Of a stretch of 64,000 bases of DNA, positions 10,571-22,500 are shown piece by piece. The translations under genes were made by a program, and so were the position numbers. The notes below the pieces were generated by a model. The model was not told the DNA's origin. It made no database searches and saw nothing but the letters and a program-made list of their open reading frames with translations. Source of the stretch: Todiramphus chloris collaris (taxonomy: Eukaryota; Chordata; Aves; Coraciiformes; Alcedinidae); the NCBI GenBank assembly GCA_025345505.1, contig JANVCC010000030.1, positions 6,996,254 to 7,060,253 on the forward strand, read 5' to 3'. Position 1 is the stretch's first letter. Every line of letters begins with the position of its first letter.

Positions 10571-13500
10571 CACAGCGCAAACACCTTTAGGGGGAAGTTC
10601 AGTCCAGTTTTCAAGAGCTTTTGTTTAAGTAGAAGACCAGAAGGTCTTTTATTGAAGAGATTATATAGTAGAGTTTAAGATCCAAATCCAAAATCCACTG
10701 AAGTTAACGGGAGTCTTCCCATTGTTTTCTATGTACATGAAATTGCTTTGACTGCCTCCTTTCCTCTCCTGCTCCTCCCAAAACATGAACAAGTGAATTC
10801 ACCGACAGCACAGAGATACAGCAACTTCTCACAGGGAGCGTGAATGCTGAATGATGTGTGTAGGAAGGGCTCTGTACTTTCATGTACAGAATGATCAATG
10901 CTCTCTCTTCTACTCTGACTCCACAGCAGCAGAGTTGAAAATTCTCAGCATGCAGCAATCGTCCTCAGTCCACAAGCCAGGGTCTTCCTTCCCTAAATTT
11001 ATAATAGAAATTTTGCATAAAATTGACTAAGGCACTGCAAAATTGCAGTTTACTCCTTTGTCTGTATCTTGTTTTAGAGCAACAAGGAGCAGCCCAGAGC
11101 CACTTGCTTACATAGCATCCATTTTCGGTGGAGAAAAAATATTCAGAAAGCATCTTCTGTAACAACAGACCTCAGGTCAGGAGGTAAGTTGCTTATTCAC
11201 TCATGTAGTACAGTCATTAAAGGAGAGCAGACAATAGATTTTTCACTTCGCACTCAATCGAATAAATAAAAAATGAGTCAGAATTTCTTCCATGGCGGGC
11301 AGTTCACTCACATAACCAATGAGAGATGTTTTAAGAAAGAAAAGCCAGATGTGGAACCTGGATTATTTTCAGAGTGAGTCTCTTGACTTCAACTATAACA
11401 GACTCAAAACAGAGGTGGTTAACCAAGTATTTGGTGTTGTCTTCAAGGAATTTCTGTCCTGAACTACTGTTTTGTTCTAGAGAGACAGCTGTTTCCTTCA
11501 GCTATAAAGCAGGGAATGTATTTCTCTTCCATTCTCAGAAGGGACTGTACCACCAGAGAACACGACACATGAAGAAGCAGTATGTACTGTTCAGAGATTG
11601 AGCATGTTCTAACTTATTTCCTGACAAAAAGCTTCAAAATTAAAATAGCTCCAAATGGATCTCTCATATTAAGCAGAAGCAAGCACATAAGTATAGCATT
11701 TCAGTTCCTCTTGAATATTATCTCGTAACTAAATACTCATTCCACATTAACAAAGTATTTCCACACTGACAAAGGCTCCGAGGTCATTAAGGAGGAGTTC
11801 TGTATTTGGAGACAGATCAGCTGTCTTTCACTAAAGCACACATGATTTAATTTATCCCATCTGATTACTATTAAAGCAGCCAAAAATGTTTTACGCAAGC
11901 AAAGAGAATCATTTTTAGTTCTTCCCCTTGCTTTTCTCCTCTCCAAGGTTCAATTAAAGTGTTTCTTTAAAGTTTCCAAGATACAATTCTTGGAACAATG
12001 AAGCACATGTGCATTTCTTTGAGACACTCTCCCTGGAAAACGTAAGAATAGCATGCTCTGGAGACAGAGGGGTGAAGAGCAGATGGAGAATTCAGCTTTT
12101 CTGAAAAAGCTCTTAATTTTTTTTTTTTTCCCCACAAGCCAGAACCTTACGAAATAGCTATTATCAAGAAATCGGTGGGCAAAAGTTCGATTCACAGACC
12201 AAAATTCCAATTATGAGAACTGTTGCACAAAAGCAGCTGATGTCACCAAGAGCAGCACTAAATTCTTCTTCTGCACGGATCCCTTCCAACCTGCAGAAAC
12301 CTCATTAGTGCCAAGACTAAAGAAAAGTCTTCTTAAAAAAAAAAAAAAAAGAATTGCACTCCTAAGTTGGATAAAGAGAAAATAATTTCCCTCTAAGTAA
12401 GTATGACTAAACCAGCAGAAGTCACACAAAGTCCTATAAAACACCTCAGCCCAAATTCACATCAACTCCCACTGACTTCGTATCAGACATTTTGGCACTT
12501 AAACTATTACTTTTCTAACCCCTTTCAAATACTTCAGTACTCCTCAAATAGCATGGTATAGGGAAACAGCAGCAGATTTTTATCCAGAAAATTCTGTTAC
12601 TGACAAGTTCTGAATGTCTGGTGACGACCCAGCCTCTTATCCTTTAAGCACCTCATCCTTTGTACTACAATCTTAAGTCACTTGGCACAGCCTTCCTAAA
12701 CTGAAATCTATTTTATTTAGAAAAAGATTTTCTACCACTTCACAATAAAAACCTCCAAATGCAACTTTTATAGTTTTGGGGTTTCTTTACCTAGTCACAA
12801 AGCAGACATTTGAGACCAGGCTACAACTTGTATGAAAGACAATTTTCAAGCAGCCTCAAAACCACACACAGGGAGTTTTACGTTCTCTTCCCCAGAGATC
12901 TTCTAGCTTAAACAGGCAAGAGTAAGGTTAGACTTGCATTTTGCCAAGGCCAGACAGACTTCAAACACAACTTTAAAGAATTTATGCTTATGAAATCCAT
13001 TAGAACACATGGAATATTTGAAGGCCTCAAGAAATTCTCTACTACTGTTTAATTTCAACTCAGTCACAACTAAGTTTATTGAGACTTGATAACATGTCCA
13101 TAGTAATACCAATAAAACCTTGACAGCACACTTTTTCCTCATCATATTCCTACAGAGAAACACAACATTGTGTCCTCTTCAGCCTGCACTACACTTCTGT
13201 AGTTAGTTAGATTAAGGTTTAAGTAAAGACAAAAAAAGTTTATTTCATACGTGAAGAAAGAGGTCAACATTGGGTGTAATTCATAAGGCACTGAAGACCC
13301 TTGCCTTCAGACAAAGGATTAAACCATATTCTCCAAAAATACTATGGACACTGCCTGTTGAGAAATACTCAACATACCATAATTATCTGTATGTTTGTTT
13401 GGAGTTTTTTCTTCCCCACCCCTCGGCACATCCCTACCCCCCTCTCATTTTTAATAATGAGTTTCTTAAGTGAAGTCTAAAAGAACTAAAAAAAACCCCA

Positions 13501-16039
13501 AAACAATGGGCCCAGGAAAGAAAATCTGTGGCCATTGCATCTGTGCTGTCAAGGCTAGATGAAGTCTGGCTGCACTGCAGCAAAAAAAATACTCACTGAA
13601 GCAGAAGGTTCCATCTCAGTGAAACTCAGCTGATTATAGGCTTGAATAAACTCTGTAATAACAGTTGTGGGACAAGCACAGGGTAGGCCAGAAAGAAACC
13701 ACATTGATCTTCGCTAATAGGAATCCAATCATCAATGATCAATCCTTTTTTGCTCATCTGATGCAGTTGCTTAGGGAGGAAATGGGACAAGCACTGATGA
13801 CACATCTGTTAGAGAATTTTGACCATCAAACTCAGGTTGAGCACCTACAAAAGAAGAGGGAAAACTACTCCTAATTGAAAGCAAAGACAAATGTGTTAGA
13901 AATAGCATTATAGCAACAACAAAAAAAACCAAACCAAAACAAACAAAAACAATTTCCATAGCTCTCATGCCATCTAGGTCCAAGACAAGTGATATGCCTG
14001 ACAGACATTTGAGAGTGACTGATGTGCAGTAAGCCAAGAGGTGAAAAAAAAGAAAAAATAAATTAAAAATCAAAACCATTCTTTAACAGAAGTGAGACTC
14101 TGATACCTGGATGCTCCTGTGAAAGAAATTAGACTGCTTCATCATCATATTCTCTCCCCTTCCCTTCTACATGCCAGCTAGAAGTTACAAATTGGAAAAA
14201 TAATTTTCATGAGGAGAGCTTTGAAAAACACTAATTTAATGCCCATAGTATGAAACTGTGGGGTTTTTTTTTAAAGCTTCAGGATGTGAAATTCATAGGT
14301 TAGACTATGATGAACCCTGAGATAATTAATGACCTTGCTTCAGCTGTACCTGGAAGGCATCCCTTCTCCGACTTGACTCTGGCTGACACTGCCACTAGTG
14401 ACCTGCACAGAGCTTCAGGAAGACACACAGATAAGTCTTATTACCTTATTTCAGATGACCCTATGAGCACCAAAAAGCACCACTGGTGCACATTCTGCTT
14501 TCCTAGGAGAGGGGATCCAGGCAGCTGTTGCTGGACCATTGGAAGCTGAGTTTCCCCAGGGGAACTTGCTGCACAGTAGGGAGCATTCAGAGAGGTATGT
14601 GCATTTCCACGGGGGTCTTTCCATATTCCTTGGTTTCCAAGAAACTGCTTGGAACATGACTTCACACCCACTAAGGAAACATCAATTCTCAACTCTTGCT
14701 CTTATCCACATACCCTGAGGCACACCAAAAAATTGCATTTACATTGTTTTCCTGTCTAAACCTCAAAAATCTGTACACTACATCTCATACAAGTATTACA
14801 AGGAACACTGCTTCCAGTAGAGGATTAAGCTACAGTATTGGGTTACCCGTGGTGTGAAGTCTGAAGCTGAGGGAGCCACTCCTTACTGGTCAGAAGTGAT
14901 ATATGTAGTAACACTGCTTCTTCTGAGAGTTCCTTGCTTGTCCCAAGTTTCCCAGGGTTTATTTTCCAACTCATTTCTTGCCAATAAGCCTGACATAAAA
15001 ATTTCTGCCAAGTAGTAATTAATACAGCTTTTGGATGCCCAGCTTGAAATGCGTAGCCAGTACACACGGGAAATGGATACTTTCTGCACTTGAACCAGCT
15101 GCTCAGAAGTGGGGAGCAATCCAGTATACACAGCCCCTTAAACTTCTCATTTAAACATCAACCTCACTGCTGCTAATCTTCTGTCTCTGGCTCTTACAAC
15201 GTAACCATGAAAAGGCTACACTTGGCTTCCTTAGTTAAATATTTCAAATCCCAGTCATATTGAAAATACATCCATTTTCTATGGCATTGTAGCACAAGCA
15301 AGACTGACAATTAGACTAATGTTCTGTTTATCATACAAACATAACCCCTAAGATCTCCAGTTGACAAAAGAACATTTTGTTTCCCATGTGGAGATGGAAA
15401 GCATATCATTAGACAATTTACAGCTATTGACAGATACTATATGTATTAATCTTTTGCTAAAAGCACTGAAACATACACTCACAAAGTAAAGGAGAAATCC
15501 TGCCAGCTCTTGAAATACGTGTTTCATACACATTATTTAGACAATAATTCAGATCACAGTTGGAGAGTGAACACTTATTAGTGAATTTAAGCATAGCTTT
15601 CCCTTGCCATTTTATTCAGCAAAACGATTTATTATTGGAACTTTAAAAGAGTAAATTAAAAAAAAAAGAAACAATTATTTAAATAAAATCTTGACAACAA
15701 AAAAGTGTAAGATGTGATTGGCTAAATGCAAAACATCTTGTCATTTTTGTCCTGACATATTTTGGGGATTCTTCTTCAACAGTTCTCTAGTTAGAATTGC
15801 ACAACCTAATTAAAAGAGTACATGTTTTTTTTCTAGATGTGTGAACAGCATAACTAAAACTTGCACACAATTGTTTTTTAATCCAGAATAGAAGGTATCC
15901 TACACACCCCACCCCCCCACCCCCATTTCAAAGAAGAAAGGAAGCACACAGTAAAACACAATGGGATGCTTCCCTAAAGGTGTTGGCCAAAGACATCTTC
16001 ATAAACACTCAGCATCCAGTGAGATCACACAAAGCTCTG
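10571..16039. other. unique noncoding DNA
   Basis: No gene. Low-complexity items are an A16 run (12335-12350), A/C-rich patches near 13488-13507 and 13914-13950, a T-rich run near 12118-12130, and a C-rich G-quadruplex-type motif at 15907-15924. A short phrase at about 12278-12298 resembles a CR1 3' end but is too short to call. Overlapping frames around 14307-15131 match nothing. Confidence 0.45.
15907..15924 (-). other. G-quadruplex-type motif
   Basis: On the + strand the runs are C4, A, C7, A, C5. On the - strand this gives G5-T-G7-T-G4, enough for four G3 tracts with one-base loops, since the G7 run can supply two tracts. It lies in unique sequence with no gene nearby. Confidence 0.6.
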
Positions 16040-16805
16040 CAGGCCCAGTGCAAGGTGCTTGCACATGGGTTGGGACAATCCCCAGCACAAACACAAGCTG
16101 GCTGACAAATGGATTTAGAGCAGCCCTGCAGAGAAGGACTTAGGGGTGCTGGTCAATGAAGTACTTAACATGAGCCAGCAATGTGTGCTGGCAGCCCCAA
16201 AAGCCAAAAGTATCCTGGGTTGCATCAAGACGAGAGTGTCCAGCAGGTTAAGGGAGGTGATTTTCCCCTTTTGCTCTGCTCTTGTGAGACCCCGCCTGGA
16301 ATGCTGTGTCCAGCTCTGGAACTCCCAGCAATACAAGATGTGGACCTGCTCAGGTGGGTCCAGAGGAGCCACACAAAGATGATTCCAGGGCCACAACACC
16401 TCCCCTGTGCCTGCAGGCTCATAGAGTTTGGGGTGTTCAGCCTGAAGAAGAAAAGGCTCCAAAGGTGACCTCACTGCAGCCTTCCAGTACTTACAAGTGG
16501 CCTACATGAAAGATGGGGAGGGGCTCTTTATCAGGAAGTACAGTGATAGGATGAGGGTGTTTCAAAATGAAAGACAGTAGATTTAGAAAAGATATTAGGA
16601 AAAAAAATCATTACTGGGAGGATGGTGAGGTACTGGAATAGGTTGCCCAGAAAAGCCAGGAATGCCCCATCCCCCTGGAAGTGTCCCCCCAGGTTGGCTG
16701 GGGCTCCGAGCAACCTGGTCTAGTGGAATTCGTCACTGCCCATGGCAGGGGGGGTTGGGAATAGAAAATCTTTAAGGTCCCTTCCAACCCAAACCATTCT
16801 ATGAC
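16040..16805 (+). mobile_element. CR1 LINE, 5'-truncated, with ORF2 end and 3' UTR
   Basis: The sequence starts inside ORF2 at the phrase coding for KCKVL-type text (GTGCAAGGTGCTTGCACATG) and runs to the 3' terminus CCTTCCAACCCAAACCATTC plus TATGA. Recognisable translated pieces include [30 protein letters not shown] and [15 protein letters not shown] in one frame. After a shift near 16320-16345, [15 protein letters not shown] and FGVFSLKKKRLQ follow in another. These are the last part of the CR1 reverse-transcriptase ORF. The 3' UTR shows GGTTGCCCAGAAAAGCCAGG and CCCATGGCAGGGGGGGTTGG. It is plainly broken and cannot be active. Confidence 0.95.
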
Positions 16806-17726
16806 AACTCTGTACAAATAAAGCATCCCATCTCCAAAATATTTGCCATCTACAGCATCTAGAGGCAGAACTCTCTCTTGATTTTCACGATCATAAAATG
16901 GCTTTTAAAGATGTTGAAATCTTCATTCAAAATCTAGATCAAGGCAGATTTCCAAGTCAGTCAGGGCTTACTCAGGTTACACTGCTCACAAACCACCTGA
17001 GTTGAGGAACATGAAGCCAGATATTCAGTCCAGAATAGTTTTCTGTTCTTTACTATCTGCATTCTATCACTGTCTAAGGGGAGAAAGAAGCAAGAGGGTA
17101 TTAGAGGAGGAATAGTAAGTTACTTCAAACTGCAGAAGAAAGCAACACAGAGAAATCAAAAGCATCTCCTCTAAAATGGAGAGATTGGAGCCTTTTTTCC
17201 TATTTCATCATGCAAATATTTAACTAACAGTTAATATAGCTATATCTTACACATATTTCTCTTTCAAAGATAGAAATTACTATATATGACCATCTCCTGA
17301 AGTAAAAAAAAATGTTAATTTGATTTGAAATTAAAGTCCTAGCAGTACAAATGAGTAAGTCATTCTTTCCGATTCGCTGAAAGAATTCAGAGAGGCCTTG
17401 CAGGCCAGCAATGAGAGACTTGAACTATGAGTCAAACTTCTTCCCTGGATCCTCTTTCTGGTTCCTCTGCTTCAAGTTGTCTCTCATTTCACTCCACTTT
17501 TTTAGTTTAACCATATTTGCACAGCTACCAGAAACTCCTTTTGCATTTCTACACACTATTTATAACAAAAAGCACCAACTTCTCATGTAAATGCTAGTAG
17601 CATCAGGTCATGTTTATATAAAGGGTTCATTCTCACTAGGTTTGAATAAATGTTGAAGCGAACTTACAATCAGCAGAGTGAGATTCAAGCCTGACTACCT
17701 GGTCCTCAGTTTGATACAGAAGTGAA
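16806..17726. other. unique noncoding DNA
   Basis: No gene or named repeat seen; an A9 run lies near 17306. The stretch ends at a long A/C-rich tract. Confidence 0.45.
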
Positions 17727-17898
17727 ATAAGAAACAAGAAAAAAAAACCCACAAAAAACCCAAAACAAAACAGCAGAAAAACCCACAAGACAAAGAAGTA
17801 ACACACTACAACACACCCACACCCCCCACCAAAAAAAAAAAACCCAAACAAACAAAAAACCCCACACACAAAAAAACCCACAACCAAACAAACCCTGC
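17727..17898. repeat. long A/C-rich low-complexity tract
   Basis: About 170 bases almost without G or T: A8 to A12 runs joined by CCC, CAC and AAAC units, including A12 at 17831-17842. Read on the - strand it translates into implausible Phe/Gly/Val/Cys-rich frames, which are artefacts of composition. It is the longest tract of its kind in the window. Confidence 0.85.
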
Positions 17899-18377
17899 TG
17901 TAACTCAAGTAAAAGTTGCAAAAACTTGAGTCCTCTTACTGTCACCATTGAAAGCAACACAAGAAGATGCACACTAATTCACTGTGGCAGAAACCATGCA
18001 CATGTCTGCTACTAGCACTGATACATACTGTTCAGCACTTACAAAACTCAATGGAAACTTTATGCCTATGAAAAATGTTGAATAGGAACTACATATCTTC
18101 AGGCAATGCATACAGCAGTAAGGGGAGTTGCTGGACTCCCATCACAGCAGCCACATGTGAATTTAATGCTACAGAGAACAGAATAGAATTCACAAATCAT
18201 ATTGAGTTGCTTCTCATGTTTGCAGCCCTGGGCACCAAGATGCAACTTGAAGCAATTCTGCTCATGTTAGTAAGTTCTTTAACTTTGCAGGACTTCAGAA
18301 AGCATCAAATTCTAATGCACAAGGATAAGCAGTACTGGCTTTAGAAAGTCATGCTGTATGCCAAAAGTAGCACTCAC

Positions 18378-18640
18378 TGACCTACACCCTTCAGACAGAA
18401 GCATCTATCTGAAAACAAATTACTGTCACTCCAATTTCCAGCAAGGTTATGATGAGTCCTATCAATACCAACCAGGGAAGCATGACTCCTCTTCAGGGTC
18501 AAGGGAAGCCACATAGCTCCTTGAGCACTATTTGCTCTCAAGCACTGCAAATGCAAAACACCAAAGGTGGACAAAGAGCAAGCGTGGCGAAAAAATGATG
18601 CAAATAAATTCCACCCATAGGCCTGGAGATACCAAATTAC
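18378..18640 (-). other. exon-like open stretch (unproven)
   Basis: On the - strand the strong acceptor TTGTTTTCTCTTTCAG precedes 263 bases with one frame open throughout (87 codons, starting VIWYLQAYGWNLF). It ends at GGTCA followed by GTGAGTG. Phases would be 0 at the start and 2 at the end. I recognise no domain, and the peptide is rich in Cys, His, Ser and Leu without pattern. A noncoding-RNA exon or chance is as likely as a coding exon. Confidence 0.17.
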
Positions 18641-18880
18641 CTGAAAGAGAAAACAATTGTGTCCCATACGCAGGCACCCCTTAAAAAAAACATTAAATGG
18701 ACTTATACCTGGAGATGGCTTCAAGTAATAGATTCTGATAGCAGTGGTTAAATGAGACTGGGAAATATGCTTGCAGTCATTACAAGTTCTTTTCCATTAA
18801 AATCACAGCAGATTCAGGTTCCTGATACTCCTGAAGTTGCAGATGAAACTCAAATTGCAATTTAGTAACATTAACAGCCC

Positions 18881-18883
<3 letters not shown>

Positions 18884-18911
<28 letters not shown>
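18884..18911. repeat. T28 homopolymer
   Basis: Twenty-eight consecutive T, followed by ACCCCCCACCCCAG. Read on the - strand this is a long A tract. No retroposon body is attached on either side. Confidence 0.9.
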
Positions 18912-18915
<4 letters not shown>

Positions 18916-19569
18916 CCCACCCCAGGCTCTGCCATTCAGTTCACTGCATGGAGCTTCAATTTCCACACCGATGAAGCAGCATCCCTCATCTCACACCGAC
19001 GTTAGTGATGTCATTTCAAACTGTGCTGGAAAATTCATGAGTCCTTTTATCCTTAAGCACACAGCTGCAAGTCTGGAGGTCACATGTGTGCCCATTTCCC
19101 TGAATAAAATGGATGCCAGCTCAGGATTTCTCTATTTTTAGGACAGGAACAATTGATTTAACTTAGTGGCAAGCACCATAGACAAAAAAGTACCTAAAAA
19201 TCCAGTCATGGAAACACCAACTAAGACATTATGTGCCTCCCCTTAGTAAGCCAAGCCTCTCCCTCCCTGCACCATTGGGTCTGGGCTTCAAGCTGTTATC
19301 TCTACAATTCAGACCAGAGAGATGATTTTGAGAAGTGCTGCCACAGAGCAGGACTCTATAGTCATTGCCAGAGCACCAGTCACAGCATTCAGCCTGGAGC
19401 TTCCTGAATGGAGTCCTGAGGGACATGTCCTGAGAACTAGTCCCCTCTGAGCTCACATTTCTCAGGCTCTCCAGGCAGAACAAGAGGCTTTGCTTTAGGC
19501 ACTTGCACTAACTTGTTCTGAACCAGTTGTGGATCTCTGCAGCACTCCGTTGTGCCACATGTGCCCGGA

Positions 19570-19625
19570 GAGCTGGACTAGATGGACCTTCTAAGTCCCT
19601 TTCAACTGAAACTATTCTATTCTAC
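19570..19625 (+). mobile_element. CR1 LINE, short 3' end remnant
   Basis: GAGCTGGACTAGATGGACC, then CTAAGTCCCTTTCAACTG and AAACTATTCTATTCTA, follow the order of a bird CR1 3' UTR end. Only about 55 bases are recognisable. Assignment to CR1 is by this phrase alone, so the subfamily is uncertain. Confidence 0.7.
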
Positions 19626-20109
19626 ATCCACCAGCCTTTGCTGAGGTTCATTTAGACCTTGCAGAACCTTATTCAAATTCTCTGGTTGAGCTTTAAAATC
19701 AAGGTGTTTGGAAAAGACTATAATTCAGTTGCACTTGTATCTGTGATAAAAGAGCATTTTGTTTTCAACTTAACTGACACGTCAGTGAAACAGTGACATT
19801 GTACAGATACTGATTGTCACATCCATTCAAATCATTTGACAGTACTATGAAGTAATTAGTTTGATTTGCATATCATCTTCTCTGCAATAAATCCTTGGGC
19901 CTTTTCCAGCTCACTGACTTTCTCCTGTCCCACATGAAACATTGCAGCCTTGCGGAATCCATTCCTTGAAACTCTTACTTAAAGAGAGGGAAGAGAGCTA
20001 AGATAGCTCACCTCTGCTCTAGTGGAGCTCTAAGCAACATGTTTGGCCTACCTACCATATTTTCATATTCAAAAATAAACTGGAATTCCACAGAAAACAC
20101 AAGATAGCA
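19626..20109. other. unique DNA between CR1 fragments
   Basis: No gene or repeat recognised between the two CR1 pieces. Confidence 0.4.
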
Positions 20110-20346
20110 CTCCTGCCTTGGGCTGGGTATAGATACACTTGAGATTGCCCCAACCTAGGCATAGGACCTTGCACTTGGCCTTGTTGAACTTCATGAGGTA
20201 GGCATAGGCCCACCTCTCCCACCTGCCAAGGACCCTCTGGATGGCATCCTTGCCTCCGGCTTGGCAACCGCAGCACACAGCTTGGTGTCACGGGCAAACT
20301 TCCTGAAGGGGCACTCCATCACGCTGTCAATGTCGCTGTGTTCATG
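20110..20346 (-). mobile_element. CR1 LINE, internal ORF2 fragment
   Basis: On the - strand it encodes CR1 reverse-transcriptase text in order: [20 protein letters not shown] in one frame, then [20 protein letters not shown] and [15 protein letters not shown] in the next. It lacks both the 5' part and the 3' UTR, so it is an internal relic and not a simple 5' truncation. The frame change near 20255 and the absence of the 3' end mark it as broken. The wording matches the subfamily of the 16 kb copy. Confidence 0.92.
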
Positions 20347-22029
20347 TTCCACCACCTTATTCCTCGGAGATGCTGTCAAGAGTTCTTTTGGAAGTTCTGC
20401 ACACCTGTATAGGCTGCCAAATAATGTACACTAAAAATACACATTATATAATGCCCAGATCAATCTGACTTAAGCCAGGAAAGTAGTGAGTAACAGCACA
20501 TACAGAGCAAAAAACAGGATGCTTTGACCTTATCCTTTGGGCAACAGATTGCACCTTCACAATTAAGCTGAACATTCATCAACAGAGTAGTGTTTCTAAA
20601 TAGTAATATTGTCTTAGCTGGCATATTTGGCACAGTTGCCAAAAAAAACCCAAACAAAAAAACCCCAGACTTTCCTGTTTACAATCTTAAAAAGCTGAAC
20701 AACAGATCTATTTTGGTGTGGAGGACATTATGCTTTCCTCAGTTCAGCAGGTAGGAAGCAGCAATGTAAACTTCCAAAACAATGTTTGAAATGGAAATTT
20801 ATCAGCCAACATGCTTCTGCTTCCTTAGGCTGTATCTCTAGACTTTGAAGTGGTGATTACTTCTGCAAAACCTCATTTTCTAGGCTTGCCAACAGATCTC
20901 CACATAGATTGCAATTTAACTAGCACAAAAAGCTGCTTCTAGGCTCCTCATTAGTACAGGCATCTCCAGTACTTCTCTCTAGCTTCCTAGACCATTACTT
21001 AAGCTCCAAAGTAAATCCAGCATCATAATTAAGCTACCTCTCTGAACTCAAGACCCTATAATATTGTGGGCTAGTTTATTTCAGCAATGTGTGCCTTATG
21101 TTCTTTCTGACTGAAGGACAGATTTGGGTTTTCTAAGACTTAGTTATTTGAATTTTATATTTTTGCAACCCAAACTCAGCAATGTGAAGTGTTTGCTTTT
21201 ATTTCATCCTCAGCTGAGCTTAGCTTTAGTCTTTTTTGATTTTCAGTGTCAAATATGGCAAGACTGTCCTTCGGGATTATCAGACCCAAGGCAGCAGATA
21301 TTTACTGGAAGAAGAAGAGCTATGAAGGACAAAGATAAATGAAGTGCAAACACCAAATTAGCACCTTTTTCCGTATAGGGAGTCTGAAGCTAGATATCTC
21401 CTTTTCTGGAAAAGGAGCACTCCAGCTTTTGGATCTCTAATGAGCACCTGGGACCAAACCTCCAAATACCTCACTGGGGTGAATAAAAACAACAATGAAA
21501 AAAAAATATTTTATCAAAACCACTTTTTCAGCAACTGAACTGAAACTTGCCATACTCCTGTAACACCACACCACACTGCTCGAGATGCTTTTAAGTTGTA
21601 ATTAGTATAATCCAAAAGAAGGTTCAAATACCTGCCGAGATAAGGCATTGTTGAGTCCAGGGTAGCAGCTCCAGAGGTCACACACAGGTTTCCAGATACC
21701 TTCAGATCTCACATCAAGCTACTTGCACTTGGTTATACACAACATAGGCCTCATGTCATCAACACTTAGCCTGTTTCCTCACACAGTTATTTAGGCTGCT
21801 CCTTGAATCTGCCTCATACCAGGGCACTAGTTGTAAAACAATGTGTCATGTAGTGAAAAGGCAAAAATAGGAATTATCAAAAAAAGCAACTTCCAGCATA
21901 TGCAGAGAAATCTCAGAGTATGCTTTTGGATGCTACTGCTGGGGTAAACAAAGGCTTTGTTCCTATATCATCTCCTTTTCACCAGTCCCCATACTGGAGG
22001 TAGCAGATGGAAAGCAAGTCAGGCACTAA
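20347..22029. other. unique noncoding DNA
   Basis: An A/C-rich patch lies at 20640-20671. Nothing else is recognised. Confidence 0.42.
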
Positions 22030-22500
22030 AATGCTACCTAAGTCAGGGTTTTATGCTTTCATGCAGTGTCTCGATTAATCAAAGTTTAGCTATAAAATTC
22101 AAGTGATAATGCTCAAAGCCAAGTCAAGTCATAAAATACAAGCTGATAAATTTCCCTCTAATTTGTATGATAATTAAAAATCCAACTTTTAATTCTGCTA
22201 ATTGTCCTCCCACAAGGAGGTTGATTGGGCTTTGCTAATACAGGCTGTGAAAATGCACTTCCCACAGGTCTGTCTTTGTTTCCTTTAAAATGTAATGCTT
22301 TTGCATAATTATGCCTTAACTTGCATAGATAAATGTAAGCTTATCTCTGGCCTGTTTTGACACAAGCCCCTGTGTAACTTAAGCTGTGGCCATAAATCAA
22401 ATGCTCAAAGTCATTCAGTGTTTCATCAGAACATTGTGCCAGTGTGTGGTTCTCTGTCCCTTTTAATGAGCAATTAAACTTGCAAGAGATGGAGCAGGGG
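22030..22500. promoter_or_regulatory. candidate enhancer-like noncoding block
   Basis: AT-rich and motif-dense. It contains the perfect 12-bp palindrome GCATAATTATGC at 22303-22314, preceded by ATGCTTTT, which reads as a POU/homeodomain-like site. Other features are GATAATTAAAAATCC near 22169, CTAATTGTCC near 22198, CGATTAATCAAAG near 22072 and TTTTAATGAGCAATTAAAC near 22460. No repeat and no meaningful open frame. Regulatory function is inferred only. Confidence 0.28.

Larger units (their letters stand above)
17899..19569. other. unique noncoding DNA
   Basis: No recognised gene. Contains an exon-like interval on the - strand (18378-18640) and a T28 homopolymer (18884-18911). A further weak acceptor/donor pair lies on the + strand near 18226-18270. 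Confidence 0.4.

Noticed and set aside
12278-12298. Possible CR1 3' end (GATCCCTTCCAACCTG)
   Set aside because: About 16 bases only, with no further CR1 sequence on either side.
14305-14395. C/D box snoRNA (ATGATGA ... CTGA)
   Set aside because: The boxes occur but no terminal stem brackets them.
17636-17972. - strand frames rich in Phe, Gly, Val and Cys
   Set aside because: They are translations of the A/C-rich low-complexity tract.
18226-18270. + strand exon of about 44 bases ending at TTA/GTAAGT
   Set aside because: Very short, with a non-consensus base before the donor.
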